Below are positions 34,692-43,460 of a stretch of 64,000 nucleotides of DNA, in pieces (position 1 is the stretch's first letter; each line of letters opens with the position of its first letter). The notes beneath the pieces were generated by a model, which ran no database searches, was not told where the DNA came from, and saw only the letters and a list, made by a program, of their open reading frames with translations. The DNA is from Cytobacillus depressus (lineage in GTDB: Bacteria > Bacillota > Bacilli > Bacillales > Cytobacillaceae). The position numbers and the translations under genes were made by a program. The stretch lies in NCBI RefSeq assembly GCF_008923245.1, contig NZ_WBOS01000013.1, positions 1 through 64,000 of the forward strand, given 5' to 3'.

Positions 34692-36194
34692 TTAACTATA
34701 AGCCAATTCTTTTTCCTTTAGCCCAAGCGCCTCTGCTGTTGAAGTATGAATTTCACGCAGAAGCTCTGGGTTTTCCATTAGTGATTCGCCATAAGAAGGA
34801 ATCATTTTTTTAATTTTCCATTCCCACTCTTCGATATGTTGCGGGAAGCATTTTTTGATGACCTCAAGCATAACGTGAACAGCAGTTGAAGCACCCGGAG
34901 ACGCACCTAGTAATGCGGCAATTGAGCCATCAGCGGCACTAATCACTTCGGTACCAAATTGAAGCGTTCCTTTTCCACCTTCAACGGTATCTTTGATAAC
35001 TTGTACACGTTGTCCAGCTACTACTAAATCCCAATCCTCACTCTTAGCGTTCGGGATAAACTCTCGTAACTCTTCCATGCGCTGTTCTTTCGATAACATG
35101 ACTTGCTGAATCAAGTATTTTGTCAATGACATCTCTTTTGCGCCTGCTGCCAACATCGTTAAAACATTATTCGGTTTTACGGAAGTGATTAAATCCATAT
35201 TTGAACCTGTTTTTAAAAACTTCGGTGAGAAGCCAGCAAATGGCCCAAATAGCAATGATTTTTGATTGTCGATGTAACGTGTGTCAAGATGCGGTACAGA
35301 CATTGGCGGAGCACCCACCTTGGCTTTTCCATAGACTTTTGCATGGTGTTGCTTAACCACTTCTGGATTATTACATGACAAGAAAATTCCACTTACTGGG
35401 AATCCGCCAATATGTTTGCTTTCAGGAATGCCTGTTTTTTGCAGTAAATGCAGGCTGCCGCCCCCGCCTCCAATAAAGACGAATTTGGCCGTATGGCGTT
35501 CGATGTTACCAGTTTCCTTGTTCCAAATTTTTAATTCCCATAAGCCATCTTCTGTCCGTTTAATATCTTCCACTTGATGTTTGTATTTTATTTCAACGTC
35601 TTGATTTTTTAAATGGTCAAACAACATGCGCGTTAAAGCACCGAAGTTGACGTCCGTTCCAGAATCGATTTTTGTCGCTGCGATCGGTTCATTCGATGTA
35701 CGGCCTTCCATAATAAGCGGAATCCATTCCTTTAGCTTTTTAGGCTCATTGGAAAATTCCATCCCTTGGAATAGAGGATTTTCTGAAAGCGCTTCAAAAC
35801 GTTTCTTTAAAAACGTGACATTTTCTTCCCCTTGTACCATACTCATATGAGGCAACGGCATGATAAAATCTTGCGGATTGCTGATCAGATTGCGGTTTAT
35901 TAGGTAAGACCAAAACTGCATTGACACTTGGAATTGCTCATTAATTTTTATCGCCTTACTAATATCTATAGATCCGTCCGTTTTTTCGGATGTATAGTTA
36001 AGCTCGCACAGTGCTGCATGCCCCGTTCCCGCATTATTCCATTCGTTAGAGCTTTCCTCTCCCGCATTTTCGAGCTTTTCAAACATTTTAATTTTCCATT
36101 CCGGCACTAATTCTTTCAAGATTGTTCCCAAAGTCGCACTCATGATACCGGCACCAATTAAGATAACATCTGTTTTAGTTTCCTTGTTGCTCAT
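34692..36194 (-). CDS. mqo: malate:quinone oxidoreductase
   Basis: About 500 residues from the ATG at 36194 (GGGATGG site). FAD-binding start [21 protein letters not shown], then [46 protein letters not shown] and [17 protein letters not shown] are hallmarks of Mqo. This peripheral membrane flavoenzyme oxidises malate to oxaloacetate and passes electrons to menaquinone, bypassing the NAD-linked enzyme. It is monocistronic. The phased direct repeats at 36311-36370 probably bind its regulator. Confidence 0.97.
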   Translation of the reverse strand: MSNKETKTDVILIGAGIMSATLGTILKELVPEWKIKMFEKLENAGEESSNEWNNAGTGHAALCELNYTSEKTDGSIDISKAIKINEQFQVSMQFWSYLINRNLISNPQDFIMPLPHMSMVQGEENVTFLKKRFEALSENPLFQGMEFSNEPKKLKEWIPLIMEGRTSNEPIAATKIDSGTDVNFGALTRMLFDHLKNQDVEIKYKHQVEDIKRTEDGLWELKIWNKETGNIERHTAKFVFIGGGGGSLHLLQKTGIPESKHIGGFPVSGIFLSCNNPEVVKQHHAKVYGKAKVGAPPMSVPHLDTRYIDNQKSLLFGPFAGFSPKFLKTGSNMDLITSVKPNNVLTMLAAGAKEMSLTKYLIQQVMLSKEQRMEELREFIPNAKSEDWDLVVAGQRVQVIKDTVEGGKGTLQFGTEVISAADGSIAALLGASPGASTAVHVMLEVIKKCFPQHIEEWEWKIKKMIPSYGESLMENPELLREIHTSTAEALGLKEKELAYS

Positions 36195-36226
36195 GTTTAC
36201 CATCCCTTATACTTTAAATTTGCAGA

Positions 36227-36290
36227 AAGGATGTGGGAGCTCCTGCTTAGGTGTCACACCAAGCGAAGGCGCGACCTAGGAACACACCTT
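36227..36290. repeat. palindrome-rich segment upstream of mqo
   Basis: Contains GGTGTCACACC (near-perfect palindrome) and paired CTTAGGTGT / ACCTAGGAACACACC segments within a GC-richer island (CGAAGGCGCGACC) in an AT-rich leader. It resembles a small dispersed intergenic repeat; no second copy was found in this window. Confidence 0.35.
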
Positions 36291-36310
36291 TTCTGTATCA
36301 ATAATAAACG

Positions 36311-36370
36311 TATCACAGTGTATCACATTTCCAATGAGTATATCACATTTAATAATAGTATAACACAATT
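36311..36370. repeat. helically phased direct repeats TATCACATTT upstream of mqo
   Basis: TATCACAGTG at 36311, TATCACATTT at 36321 and 36341, TAACACAATT at 36361: offsets of 10, 20 and 20 bp, all on one face of the helix. The last two form a 20-bp unit with AGTA before each copy. They lie 120-175 bp upstream of the mqo start and 230-290 bp upstream of the divergent gene at 36602. Confidence 0.7.
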
Positions 36371-36601
36371 AATTATAGATTCATATATCTCTATTATATG
36401 ATAATTATAAGTTATTTAAAAGGTGGTATAAAAGTGGTAATTCCGTCCGTAGGCACAATAAAGGGAACCTGCTGCCTCTATCAGTGGAACTGTTGTAAAT
36501 TACTTAGTTGAATTAACTAAAATAGCACCCCTTGGTTTACTGCACAATCAAACTCTGAAATAACACATATCTTAGAGCAACACACAAAAGGAGATGATAA
36601 T

Positions 36602-37030
36602 ATGGTACAAGTTCTTGATTATCAAGCAACTGAGCCTCTAAGCATGTTTAATCCAGCGAAAGGTTTTATCATTCCACAGGCTCCATTTAGAGTTATTTTG
36701 GCCTCGATTCGATTAAACATCCCGGCCAATGCTTCAAGAAATAATAAAGTTGAGCTAGTTTCAACCGTGGGTGTGGAAGGAATTACAAATATTTCCCAAG
36801 TAGTATTTAGAATCTTTCGCAATGGGAGAGAAATCTTTAATACTCAAACTGGAGTAGAATCAGCTGGTTCAGAAATAAATTACAACTTTACATTCCAAGC
36901 CATTGATTTCAATGTAAATGCTGGCGCCAACTTCTATCAGCTTACCGTTGAGAATATTACACCTAACACTCAGGCAAACGTTGTTGGACCGATTTCATTT
37001 AGTGGACTAGCAATAAAAAATACCAAATAA
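36602..37030 (+). CDS. small beta-rich protein, possible spore-surface (exosporium) protein
   Basis: 142 residues, GGAGATG ribosome site, no signal peptide. Alternating beta-strand pattern (RVILASIRLNIPANAS, ISQVVFRIFRNGREIFN, INYNFTFQAIDFNVNAGANF, YQLTVENITPNTQANVVGPI) like the TNF/C1q-type jelly rolls found in Bacillus exosporium proteins. Asn-rich, acidic-neutral, compact. A CATATCTTA element about 45 bp upstream fits a SigK -10, but no good -35 was found. Family assignment is inference only. Confidence 0.6.
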   Translation: MVQVLDYQATEPLSMFNPAKGFIIPQAPFRVILASIRLNIPANASRNNKVELVSTVGVEGITNISQVVFRIFRNGREIFNTQTGVESAGSEINYNFTFQAIDFNVNAGANFYQLTVENITPNTQANVVGPISFSGLAIKNTK

Positions 37031-37074
37031 TAGCTCTTCCTATGCTTAGATCCACATTTGAATCAAAATAAACA

Positions 37075-37102
37075 AGGAGAGTACCCATTAGGGCACTCTC
37101 CT
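37075..37102 (+). terminator. terminator-like hairpin after the beta-rich protein
   Basis: GGAGAGTACCC, ATTA, GGGCACTCTCC: strong stem, weak U tract (TTCATG). Confidence 0.55.
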
Positions 37103-37151
37103 CCTTCATGATATTACACAATTACAATAAAACCAATTCTAAAAAAAGTAC

Positions 37152-37191
37152 AAAAAATGGCCCGAAGGAAATTGTCCTCCAGGCCATTTTT
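37152..37191 (-). terminator. terminator of the LplT-like transporter gene
   Basis: AAAAATGGCC, loop, GGCCATTTTT; the stem begins at the stop codon of the gene and has T/A tracts on both sides. Confidence 0.75.
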
Positions 37192-38380
37192 ATTTAAACT
37201 TTTTAGATTGATAACTTAAAAGAATAATTAATAAGAAATAAATAAAACCAAAGGTAACAAGCGAAGTTGTTACAGAAAAGCCATATCGAGTGTTAAGAAG
37301 ATAGACAGTGTACGTGCCAAATAGCATCATCGTATTATTGACAAAGTTTTGAACGGCGATTGTTTTACCAACCCCAAGCGTTCCACTACCTTCTTCTTGA
37401 AGCGTAGCGTTCAATGGAATAATGAATAAACCAGCGAATATTCCTAGACCGAGCAATAGTATACAGACGAAAATTTGCGCAACTACATGGTGACCGTAAA
37501 TAAGCGGGAAAATAATCGCTAGCCCGGCTACAACAAAACCATATATATTTGCTCGATAAAACTTCTCAATCGATGTATATTTTTTCGCTAATAATGAGCC
37601 AATGACAATCCCGATTGCAGTCATACCAATAATTAAAGATAGAGGAAAACCGCTTTTAATCCCAAGGTGCAGCGGGATCCAAAGAAACAAGGCATTTTTT
37701 ATAACAACAGAGATCATCCAGAAGGCACCACCCCCGACAAGGGTAAAACTTAGCCGAGGATTTTGAAAAGCAAATTTTACATCTTGAAAAAATTGCAATG
37801 CTTCCTTTTGATAATTTAATTGCTTGTTCCCCTCTTTGGCAGGAATTTTTAATGCCAATAAAACAGATAAAATATAGATGCCTAAACAAAAGAATTTTCC
37901 AAATCCGGAATAAGAAGATAAAATCCCGCCAACAACCGTCCCTAAAATAATGGCCAAAATCGTGAAACCTTCTAACTTTCCATTCGCATCTAGTAGTTCT
38001 TTATTCCCTTTTGTTAATTCTTTTAAAATACCATATTTCGCAGGGCCATAGATTGCCGCTCCAAGACCGATGACCCCATAGCTTAATGCGGAATTGAACC
38101 CCAAAATTAACAATAAGATCCCAATGACCTTCACCGTATTTCCTGTAAAAAGTACCTTCGATTTCGCATTTCGATCAGCAAACGTACCTACAAATGGGGC
38201 AAATAATACATAGGAAAACAAGAAAAATGTTTCTACTAGAAAAATATAAGGATTATGATCATCGTTCGTTCCAAGCGATTCCTTCAACATAAAAGCAATA
38301 ATAATGATAATGACACTATCAGCAAAAGCCGATAAAAACTGTGTAATGTTCAACGAATTTATTGGTTTTTGAATGAGCAC
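37190..38380 (-). CDS. MFS transporter, LplT-like
   Basis: About 396 residues, 12 helices, from the GTG at 38380 preceded by GGGGGTGA; the open frame extends to a TTG at 38440. NITQFLSAFADSVIIIIIAFML, FVGTFADRNAKSKVLFTGN and the signature GAAIYGPAKYGILKEL match the LplT (lysophospholipid transporter) branch of the MFS. It lacks the acyltransferase fusion seen in some relatives. The substrate in Gram-positives is unproven. Confidence 0.85.
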   Translation of the reverse strand: MLIQKPINSLNITQFLSAFADSVIIIIIAFMLKESLGTNDDHNPYIFLVETFFLFSYVLFAPFVGTFADRNAKSKVLFTGNTVKVIGILLLILGFNSALSYGVIGLGAAIYGPAKYGILKELTKGNKELLDANGKLEGFTILAIILGTVVGGILSSYSGFGKFFCLGIYILSVLLALKIPAKEGNKQLNYQKEALQFFQDVKFAFQNPRLSFTLVGGGAFWMISVVIKNALFLWIPLHLGIKSGFPLSLIIGMTAIGIVIGSLLAKKYTSIEKFYRANIYGFVVAGLAIIFPLIYGHHVVAQIFVCILLLGLGIFAGLFIIPLNATLQEEGSGTLGVGKTIAVQNFVNNTMMLFGTYTVYLLNTRYGFSVTTSLVTFGFIYFLLIILLSYQSKKFK

Positions 38381-38593
38381 TTTTTCACCCCCTTTTAAAT
38401 ATATGTAAGAAACTCGTTCTCTAATATATTTTGTTTGCAACTCTATTCAAAATATAACAAATTATTCAAGGATTAAAAGCCTTTTACTATAAGTTTTTAT
38501 TAACTAACAACATCTTTGCAGACAAAGATGACCAATCTCCTATTTATGATATTATAGTATAGTTAGTTTTGAGCACCGAGGGAGGTTTAATAA

Positions 38594-39496
38594 ATGAAAT
38601 TAAATAAAGGGATTTTATTTGTATTACTAGGTGCTGGATGTTTTGGTTTTACACCGATATTTGCTAAATTAGGGTTCGGCTACGGCTACTCACTTGGCCA
38701 AATTAATATCGTTCAAATGATCATTTCATCATTTTTATTATGGTCTTTCACTCTAATGAAACGCTCTAGTTTTAAAGGGCTTACGAAAAAGAACATTCCT
38801 CAAATTATGATCACCGGCTGTTTTATCGGATTAACAAGTATTTTTTATTACGGTGCGATGCAATATTTACCTGCCTCTTTGGCCATCATTTTAATGTTTC
38901 AATTCGTTTGGATCGGAATTATGTTAGAGTGGATTTTTAGCAAAATAAAACCAGCCCCTGTAACTGTTTTGTCCATCATTTTCATTTTGATTGGAGTCTT
39001 TTTTGCTTCAAATATATTAATTGGCAATATACAGGGCTTGCCTTTTAAAGGTTTCCTTTTTGGGATTTTATCCGCATTCACTTATGCCGGATTTATTTTT
39101 TTCAGTGGAAAGGTCGCTGTAAATGTCGATCCATGGACGCGGACCTCTTTGATGGCAACTGGATCAACCATTTTAGTACTAATCGTATTTATGCGTGACA
39201 TTCCATCTGTCCTGCCATTAGAGGCAAACTTATTAACGTCTGCCATTGGTGTTTCATTATTCGGAGCCGTCCTTCCCCCACTATTTTTCGCTGTAGGTTC
39301 CCCTTTAATTTCAGGCGGAGTGGCCAATATATTAACATCCATTGAATTACCGATCGCCATCCTATCAGCAAGCATTATTTTGTCAGAAGCGGTCACGCCG
39401 CTACAGTGGTTAGGTACTGCGATTATACTAGCAGCGATTGCGTTGAATGAACTTGGAGGTAGTCTTTTAAGGGTTAGGAGTCAGATTAAGGGGTAA
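38594..39496 (+). CDS. EamA/DMT family transporter
   Basis: 300 residues, about ten membrane helices in two EamA repeats (GILFVLLGAGCFGFTPIFAK and LFGILSAFTYAGFIFFSGKVA). A strong GGGAGG site. The family exports amino acids and metabolites; substrate unknown. Monocistronic with its own terminator. Confidence 0.88.
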   Translation: MKLNKGILFVLLGAGCFGFTPIFAKLGFGYGYSLGQINIVQMIISSFLLWSFTLMKRSSFKGLTKKNIPQIMITGCFIGLTSIFYYGAMQYLPASLAIILMFQFVWIGIMLEWIFSKIKPAPVTVLSIIFILIGVFFASNILIGNIQGLPFKGFLFGILSAFTYAGFIFFSGKVAVNVDPWTRTSLMATGSTILVLIVFMRDIPSVLPLEANLLTSAIGVSLFGAVLPPLFFAVGSPLISGGVANILTSIELPIAILSASIILSEAVTPLQWLGTAIILAAIALNELGGSLLRVRSQIKG

Positions 39497-39564
39497 TTTT
39501 TATGGATGCTTTCGTAATAATTTTTGCTTAAAACTTGTTAAATAATTCTTCAATATAATGGATT

Positions 39565-39608
39565 AAAAAACCTAGCGCTAGGATTGGACAATTGCGCTAG
39601 GTTTCTTT
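39565..39608 (+). terminator. intrinsic terminator of the EamA gene
   Basis: ACCTAGCGC, 15-nt loop, GCGCTAGGT, then TTCTTTTATAT. Confidence 0.8.
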
Positions 39609-39640
39609 TATATATGGGACTAAACAGGTATTAGAAGGAT

Positions 39641-39676
39641 TTAGAAACGTTCAAAATTGCTTTTCGGTTTTCGCAT
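39641..39676 (-). CDS. possible 11-codon micro-ORF with a strong ribosome site
   Basis: Minus strand CGGAGGCTGAACA precedes ATG at 39676; the frame encodes MRKPKSNFERF then TAA. A basic 11-mer of unknown meaning, downstream of the SnoaL-like gene. Reported only because the ribosome site is unusually good. Confidence 0.2.
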   Translation of the reverse strand: MRKPKSNFERF

Positions 39677-39737
39677 TGTTCAGCCTCCGGAACGATAGAA
39701 AGCGTATCCTAGAAGTTAGTCAATCTCATTTGTTACA

Positions 39738-40118
39738 TTAAAACATGCCATTCTCGTTAGGGGAATTCTCTGGTATAGGTTGACCTATATCCCATAATTC
39801 AACAATTTGATTATCCTGGAATCGAAAGATATGGACCACGGCTCCTCCAAGGTCCTCAGGATTCTGTCTCACATGGGAGTGAACCGTAACCATCTCTCCC
39901 TCTTCGATCGCATGTTTAACCTCAAGGGTCTTGTTAGGATTCTGGACTGCACTCTCTTTCATCGCGAGCATGAGCGAATCTGCATCGCCACGGAAATAGG
40001 GATTGTGATGGCAAAAGCCCGGGCCTATGTATTTTTGGTATGCTTCTTCTACTTTTCCCGATGCTACAAGTTGCAGGAACGACACCGCTTGGTCTTTATG
40101 GGAGAGATTTGCCTTCAT
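39738..40118 (-). CDS. SnoaL-like / NTF2-fold protein
   Basis: About 126 residues from the ATG at 40118 (GGAG six nt upstream); the frame is open to 40142. The cone-shaped alpha+beta SnoaL fold is suggested by KDQAVSFLQLVASGKVEEAYQKYIGPGFCHHNPYF, HSHVRQNPEDLGGAVVHIFRFQDNQIVELWD and the terminal QPIPE. Stand-alone members are often of unknown function; no enzyme activity is claimed. Confidence 0.8.
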   Translation of the reverse strand: MKANLSHKDQAVSFLQLVASGKVEEAYQKYIGPGFCHHNPYFRGDADSLMLAMKESAVQNPNKTLEVKHAIEEGEMVTVHSHVRQNPEDLGGAVVHIFRFQDNQIVELWDIGQPIPENSPNENGMF

Positions 40119-40266
40119 CCGTTGCTCCATTTTCACAAACATCCTTTCATATAAGTAGTTTACTGTTTTAGAATTAATACCATGCTATGGAAGATATGGA
40201 TCTTTGTCAATATTTAGGTATAAGGGATGGTTTTTTCGGAATTCTGAAAAAAATAAATAAGAGCGC

Positions 40267-40295
40267 TTGACTTACTATTCAGATAAGGTTACTAT
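40267..40295 (+). promoter_or_regulatory. promoter of the S-box met operon
   Basis: TTGACT (40267-40272), 17 bp, TACTAT (40290-40295), 25 bp before the riboswitch. Confidence 0.75.
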
Positions 40296-40320
40296 CAGAA
40301 TATTAATTTTAATAGAAATT

Positions 40321-40438
40321 CTCTTATTAAGAGAGGCAGAGGGACTGGCCCTACGAAGCCCGGCAACCATTCATATTTCTTTTAAATATGAACAGGTGCT
40401 AAATCCTGCAAAATACTTTGTATTTTGATAGATAAGAG
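40321..40438 (+). ncRNA. SAM-I (S-box) riboswitch
   Basis: The S-box core is present in order: P1 strand CTCTTATTAAGAG, GAGGCAGAGGGACTGGCCC, GAAGCCCGGCAACC, a P3 hairpin (CATATTTCTTTTAAATATG), AGGTGCTAAATCCTGC, and the closing GATAAGAG. SAM binding stabilises P1 and allows the terminator at 40465-40491 to form, shutting off methionine uptake. Confidence 0.95.
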
Positions 40439-40464
40439 AGGTAATACTTATTCAAGTATATCTA

Positions 40465-40491
40465 TGCCTCTCTTTAGGAGAGGCTTTTTTT
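40465..40491 (+). terminator. S-box expression-platform terminator
   Basis: GCCTCTC, TTTA, GGAGAGGC, then TTTTTTT. Its 5' strand can also pair with GAGAGG at 40436-40441, giving the antiterminator. Confidence 0.9.
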
Positions 40492-40497
40492 ATTGCT

Positions 40498-40605
40498 ATG
40501 AAAATTGAGAGGAGGATGCTTTATGAAGGTAATTCTGTTCTCTATAAGATCAAGGCTGCCATTCATAAGGTAGAAAAAATAAGTTCAATAGCTAATGAAT
40601 GTTAA
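40498..40605 (+). CDS. possible small ORFs between the S-box and metQ
   Basis: Two overlapping short frames follow the terminator: 40498-40605 (35 residues, MKIERRMLYEGNSVLYKIKA...) and 40523-40573 (16 residues, MKVILFSIRSRLPFIR) with GGAGG nine nt upstream. Neither resembles a known gene. They could be a leader peptide or debris. Confidence 0.25.
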   Translation: MKIERRMLYEGNSVLYKIKAAIHKVEKISSIANEC

Positions 40606-40644
40606 ACAACAATAAAAATATCATCAAGAAAAGAGGAAATTCAC

Positions 40645-41478
40645 ATGAAAAAATGGTTATTAGCTAGTGCAGCTGTATTACTTATTTCGATCCTTTCAGC
40701 TTGCGGAAGGAATGATTCAAGTGTGTCTAAGACAGAAGAAGAAAAAGGTTTACTTAGTGATGGTAAATTAGTAGTTGGAGTCACAGCAGGACCACATGAG
40801 AAAATAACAGAAAAAGTAAAGGAACTCGCAGCAAAAGAAGGATTAGACATTGAGATAAAAGTATTCACAGACTATGTCATGCCTAACGTTGCTTTAGATG
40901 AAAAAGAGATTGACATGAACAGTTTCCAAACAGAGCCTTTCTTTGATGCTATGAAGAAGGACCGAAATCTAGACCTTATAAAAGTGGGAGAAACCGTTAC
41001 TTTTCCAATGGGCATTTACTCATTAACGGTTAAAGATATTAAAGATCTGAAAGATGGCGCTAAAATTGGTTTACCAAGCGACCCAACAAATAGTGGACGT
41101 GCTCTTCTATTGTTCGAAAAAGCTGGATTACTTAAATTAAAAGAAGGTAATGGTCTTAATTCAACAGTGAGAGATATTGTTGAAAACAGCCATAATTACA
41201 AATTCATAGAGCTCGATTCAGCACAAATTGCTCGCCAGCTGGAAGAGCTTGACGCAGCAGCCATTAACACAAACTTTGCCATGGAAGCAGGATTCACGCC
41301 TTCAAAGGATGCTATTTTTATAGAATCAAAGGATTCACCTTTTGTTAATCTTGTGGCTGTCAGAACGGAAAATAAAGATGATGAAGTCATTCAGAAATTT
41401 TTAGATTTATACCATTCAGTAGAAGTTAAGAGCTATATTGAAGAAATATTCGAAGGTTCGATTATCCCGTCTTGGTAA
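40645..41478 (+). CDS. metQ: methionine ABC transporter substrate-binding lipoprotein
   Basis: 277 residues. Lipoprotein signal KKWLLASAAVLLISILSAC with cysteine near 20. The NLPA/MetQ domain shows VGVTAGPHEKITEKVKELAAKEG, VMPNVALDEKEIDMNSFQTEPFF and GLPSDPTNSGRALLLFEKAGL. It binds D/L-methionine outside the membrane. Here it comes first in the locus, before metN-metI, the reverse of the common metNIQ order. S-box regulation. Confidence 0.93.
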   Translation: MKKWLLASAAVLLISILSACGRNDSSVSKTEEEKGLLSDGKLVVGVTAGPHEKITEKVKELAAKEGLDIEIKVFTDYVMPNVALDEKEIDMNSFQTEPFFDAMKKDRNLDLIKVGETVTFPMGIYSLTVKDIKDLKDGAKIGLPSDPTNSGRALLLFEKAGLLKLKEGNGLNSTVRDIVENSHNYKFIELDSAQIARQLEELDAAAINTNFAMEAGFTPSKDAIFIESKDSPFVNLVAVRTENKDDEVIQKFLDLYHSVEVKSYIEEIFEGSIIPSW

Positions 41479-41493
41479 TAAACTAACACCTAA

Positions 41494-41526
41494 AAGTGGA
41501 GCGATTTATTAGAAGTCGCTCCACTT
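41494..41526 (+). terminator. terminator-like hairpin after metQ
   Basis: AAGTGGAGCGA, 11 nt, TCGCTCCACTT: 11-bp perfect stem, no strong U tract. It may limit read-through to metN. Confidence 0.6.
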
Positions 41527-41547
41527 CATGCTGATTTAGCTTAAATT

Positions 41548-41698
41548 AGGAGTTCAAAAAGGAGGACAAAAAGAGCCGAGAAGTTCAAGGAAGCGTAGCT
41601 TCGAGCACCGGAACGTATGCTTTTAATACGTGAGGAGCGGAGAAGCAAGCTGACGCCGAAATTCGACAGCTATTTTTCCCGGACTTTTTGAACATCCT
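41548..41698. repeat. about 151-bp inverted-repeat (MITE/REP-like) element between metQ and metN
   Basis: Ends AGGAGTTCAAAAAG (41548) and CTTTTTGAACATCCT (41684-41698) are near-perfect inverted repeats. The inside holds smaller hairpins (AAGCGTAGCTT; ACGTATGCTTTTAATACGT) and no ORF. This type of element is known in many copies in Bacillaceae; only one copy is seen here. Confidence 0.7.
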
Positions 41699-41722
41699 CT
41701 TAACGAAAGGAGCTTACTGCAA

Positions 41723-42763
41723 ATGATTGAACTCGTAGGAATCTCGAAAAGCTTTACAGGAAAAAAAGGGTCGATTCACGCATTAAAAAATGTTTCCATT
41801 TCGGTAAAAAAAGGAGAAATATATGGCGTAATTGGCTATAGCGGTGCCGGTAAAAGCACGCTCATACGTTGTGTAAACTTATTAGAAAAGCCTGATTCGG
41901 GATCGGTCATTGTTAATAATGTGGATTTGACAAAGTTATCGCCCGGAAAACTTCGTGTAGCTCGAGGAAAAATCGGAATGATCTTCCAGGGTTTTAATTT
42001 ATTAAAAACAGCTACAGTATATGAAAACATTGCCCTCCCACTAAAATTAACAGGTTTAAGTAAACAGGAAGTGGAAGAGAAAGTAACGAGATATTTGAAG
42101 ATCGTAGGACTTGAGAACAAGCATCACTCCTACCCTTCTGAGCTATCGGGAGGACAAAAGCAAAGAGTGGCGATTGCGCGTGCGCTCGCTCATGAACCAG
42201 AGATCTTGCTAAGCGACGAGGCTACAAGTGCTTTGGATCCCGATACAACCGAAGCGATTCTTGAATTATTATTAAAAATAAATCGCGAACTGGGCATTAC
42301 GATTTTACTCATTACCCATGAAATGAATGTCATTCAAAAAATTTGTGACCGTGTAGCCGTCATGGAAAACGGTGAAGTGATTGAAGAAGGAAAAACTAAA
42401 GATATTTTCACATCTCCAAAGCATGCTACGACGAAGCGATTTGTTAATAGTCTATTTTCACATAATCTTCCTGATGAAATCCTTTCAACCTTAAAAGAAA
42501 CAGGGCATGTTGTGTCCCTATCCTTCTTTGGAAAAGCATCAGGAGAACCTGCTCTTGCCTTAGTAAGCAAGAAGTTTGATGTTTATCCAAACATCCTATC
42601 GGGCAGTATTACCCAATTAAAAGACGAATCATTTGGTCAGCTTTTGATTCATTTAAAAGGGGATTTCACGGAAATTCAAAAAGCTGTATCATTCTTAAAA
42701 CAACAACAGGTGCTGGTAGAAGGAGTGGATATCGATGAAGGAAAAAATCAACGAGTTTCTTGA
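41723..42763 (+). CDS. metN: methionine ABC transporter ATP-binding protein
   Basis: 346 residues. Walker A GYSGAGKST (38-46), signature LSGGQKQR, Walker B LLSDEATSALD, and the C-terminal NIL/ACT-like regulatory domain (about 265-346) through which intracellular methionine inhibits transport. It ends inside metI. An AAAGGAG ribosome site follows the repeat element closely. Confidence 0.95.
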   Translation: MIELVGISKSFTGKKGSIHALKNVSISVKKGEIYGVIGYSGAGKSTLIRCVNLLEKPDSGSVIVNNVDLTKLSPGKLRVARGKIGMIFQGFNLLKTATVYENIALPLKLTGLSKQEVEEKVTRYLKIVGLENKHHSYPSELSGGQKQRVAIARALAHEPEILLSDEATSALDPDTTEAILELLLKINRELGITILLITHEMNVIQKICDRVAVMENGEVIEEGKTKDIFTSPKHATTKRFVNSLFSHNLPDEILSTLKETGHVVSLSFFGKASGEPALALVSKKFDVYPNILSGSITQLKDESFGQLLIHLKGDFTEIQKAVSFLKQQQVLVEGVDIDEGKNQRVS

Positions 42764-43409
42764 GCTTTGGGGCAGTGACCTTTGGGAATCTACACTCCAA
42801 ACATTTCAAATGGTTGGGATTTCTCTAGCTTTTTCTATATTAATCGGATTACCGCTAGGGATTTTGCTTGTCCTAACTCGTCCGGGAAAAGCTTTAGGCA
42901 ATAAATATATTTATCAAATATTAAATGTCATTATTAATATTGTTCGTTCCGTTCCATTCATTATTTTATTGTTCTTTATACTCCCTTTTACAAAGTTGAT
43001 AGTCGGCACATCAATCGGTGTGAAAGGCGTGATTGTTCCATTAGTTGTGTACACAGCTCCTTATATTGCAAGATTAATGGAAACGGCTTTATTAGAAGTG
43101 GATCGTGGTGTCATCGAAGCATATGAAGCAATGGGAATTAAAACAAGACATATCATTTGGCATGTTCTGGTGAGAGAGTCCCGTTCATCCATTGTTCTCG
43201 GATTAACCATTGCTACCATCGGATTAATTGGCGCAACCGCTATGGCTGGATTAGTTGGCGGAGGAGGGCTTGGCGACCTCGCCTATCGTTATGGACATCT
43301 TCGCTATGAAGTGGATGTCATGTATATTACGGTGATCCTTTTAATTATCCTTGTCCAAGGGCTTCAATCAGCCGGAAACCGTCTGGCAGCTCGATTAAAA
43401 AAGGATTAA
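42735..43409 (+). CDS. metI: methionine ABC transporter permease
   Basis: 224 residues, five to six helices, permease signature EAYEAMGIKTRHIIWHVLVRESRSSIVLG and conserved AMAGLVGGGGLGDLAYRYGH. It overlaps metN by 29 bp, indicating translational coupling. Complete. Confidence 0.95.
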   Translation: MKEKINEFLELWGSDLWESTLQTFQMVGISLAFSILIGLPLGILLVLTRPGKALGNKYIYQILNVIINIVRSVPFIILLFFILPFTKLIVGTSIGVKGVIVPLVVYTAPYIARLMETALLEVDRGVIEAYEAMGIKTRHIIWHVLVRESRSSIVLGLTIATIGLIGATAMAGLVGGGGLGDLAYRYGHLRYEVDVMYITVILLIILVQGLQSAGNRLAARLKKD

Positions 43410-43460
43410 ACATAGCGCTAGTCTTGTATAGAGATAACGCTACGGAGGCATGAGGCTGAG

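Noticed and set aside
36321..36350. CRP/Fnr box at mqo
   Set aside because: Only TCACA half-sites in direct orientation are present; no TGTGA-N6-TCACA palindrome.
36540..36600. SigK promoter for the beta-rich protein
   Set aside because: CATATCTTA fits the -10, but no AC -35 at 16-17 bp is present, so it is mentioned but not listed as a feature.
41548..41698. Second riboswitch before metN
   Set aside because: The segment lacks an S-box or T-box core; terminal inverted repeats fit a mobile-type repeat better.
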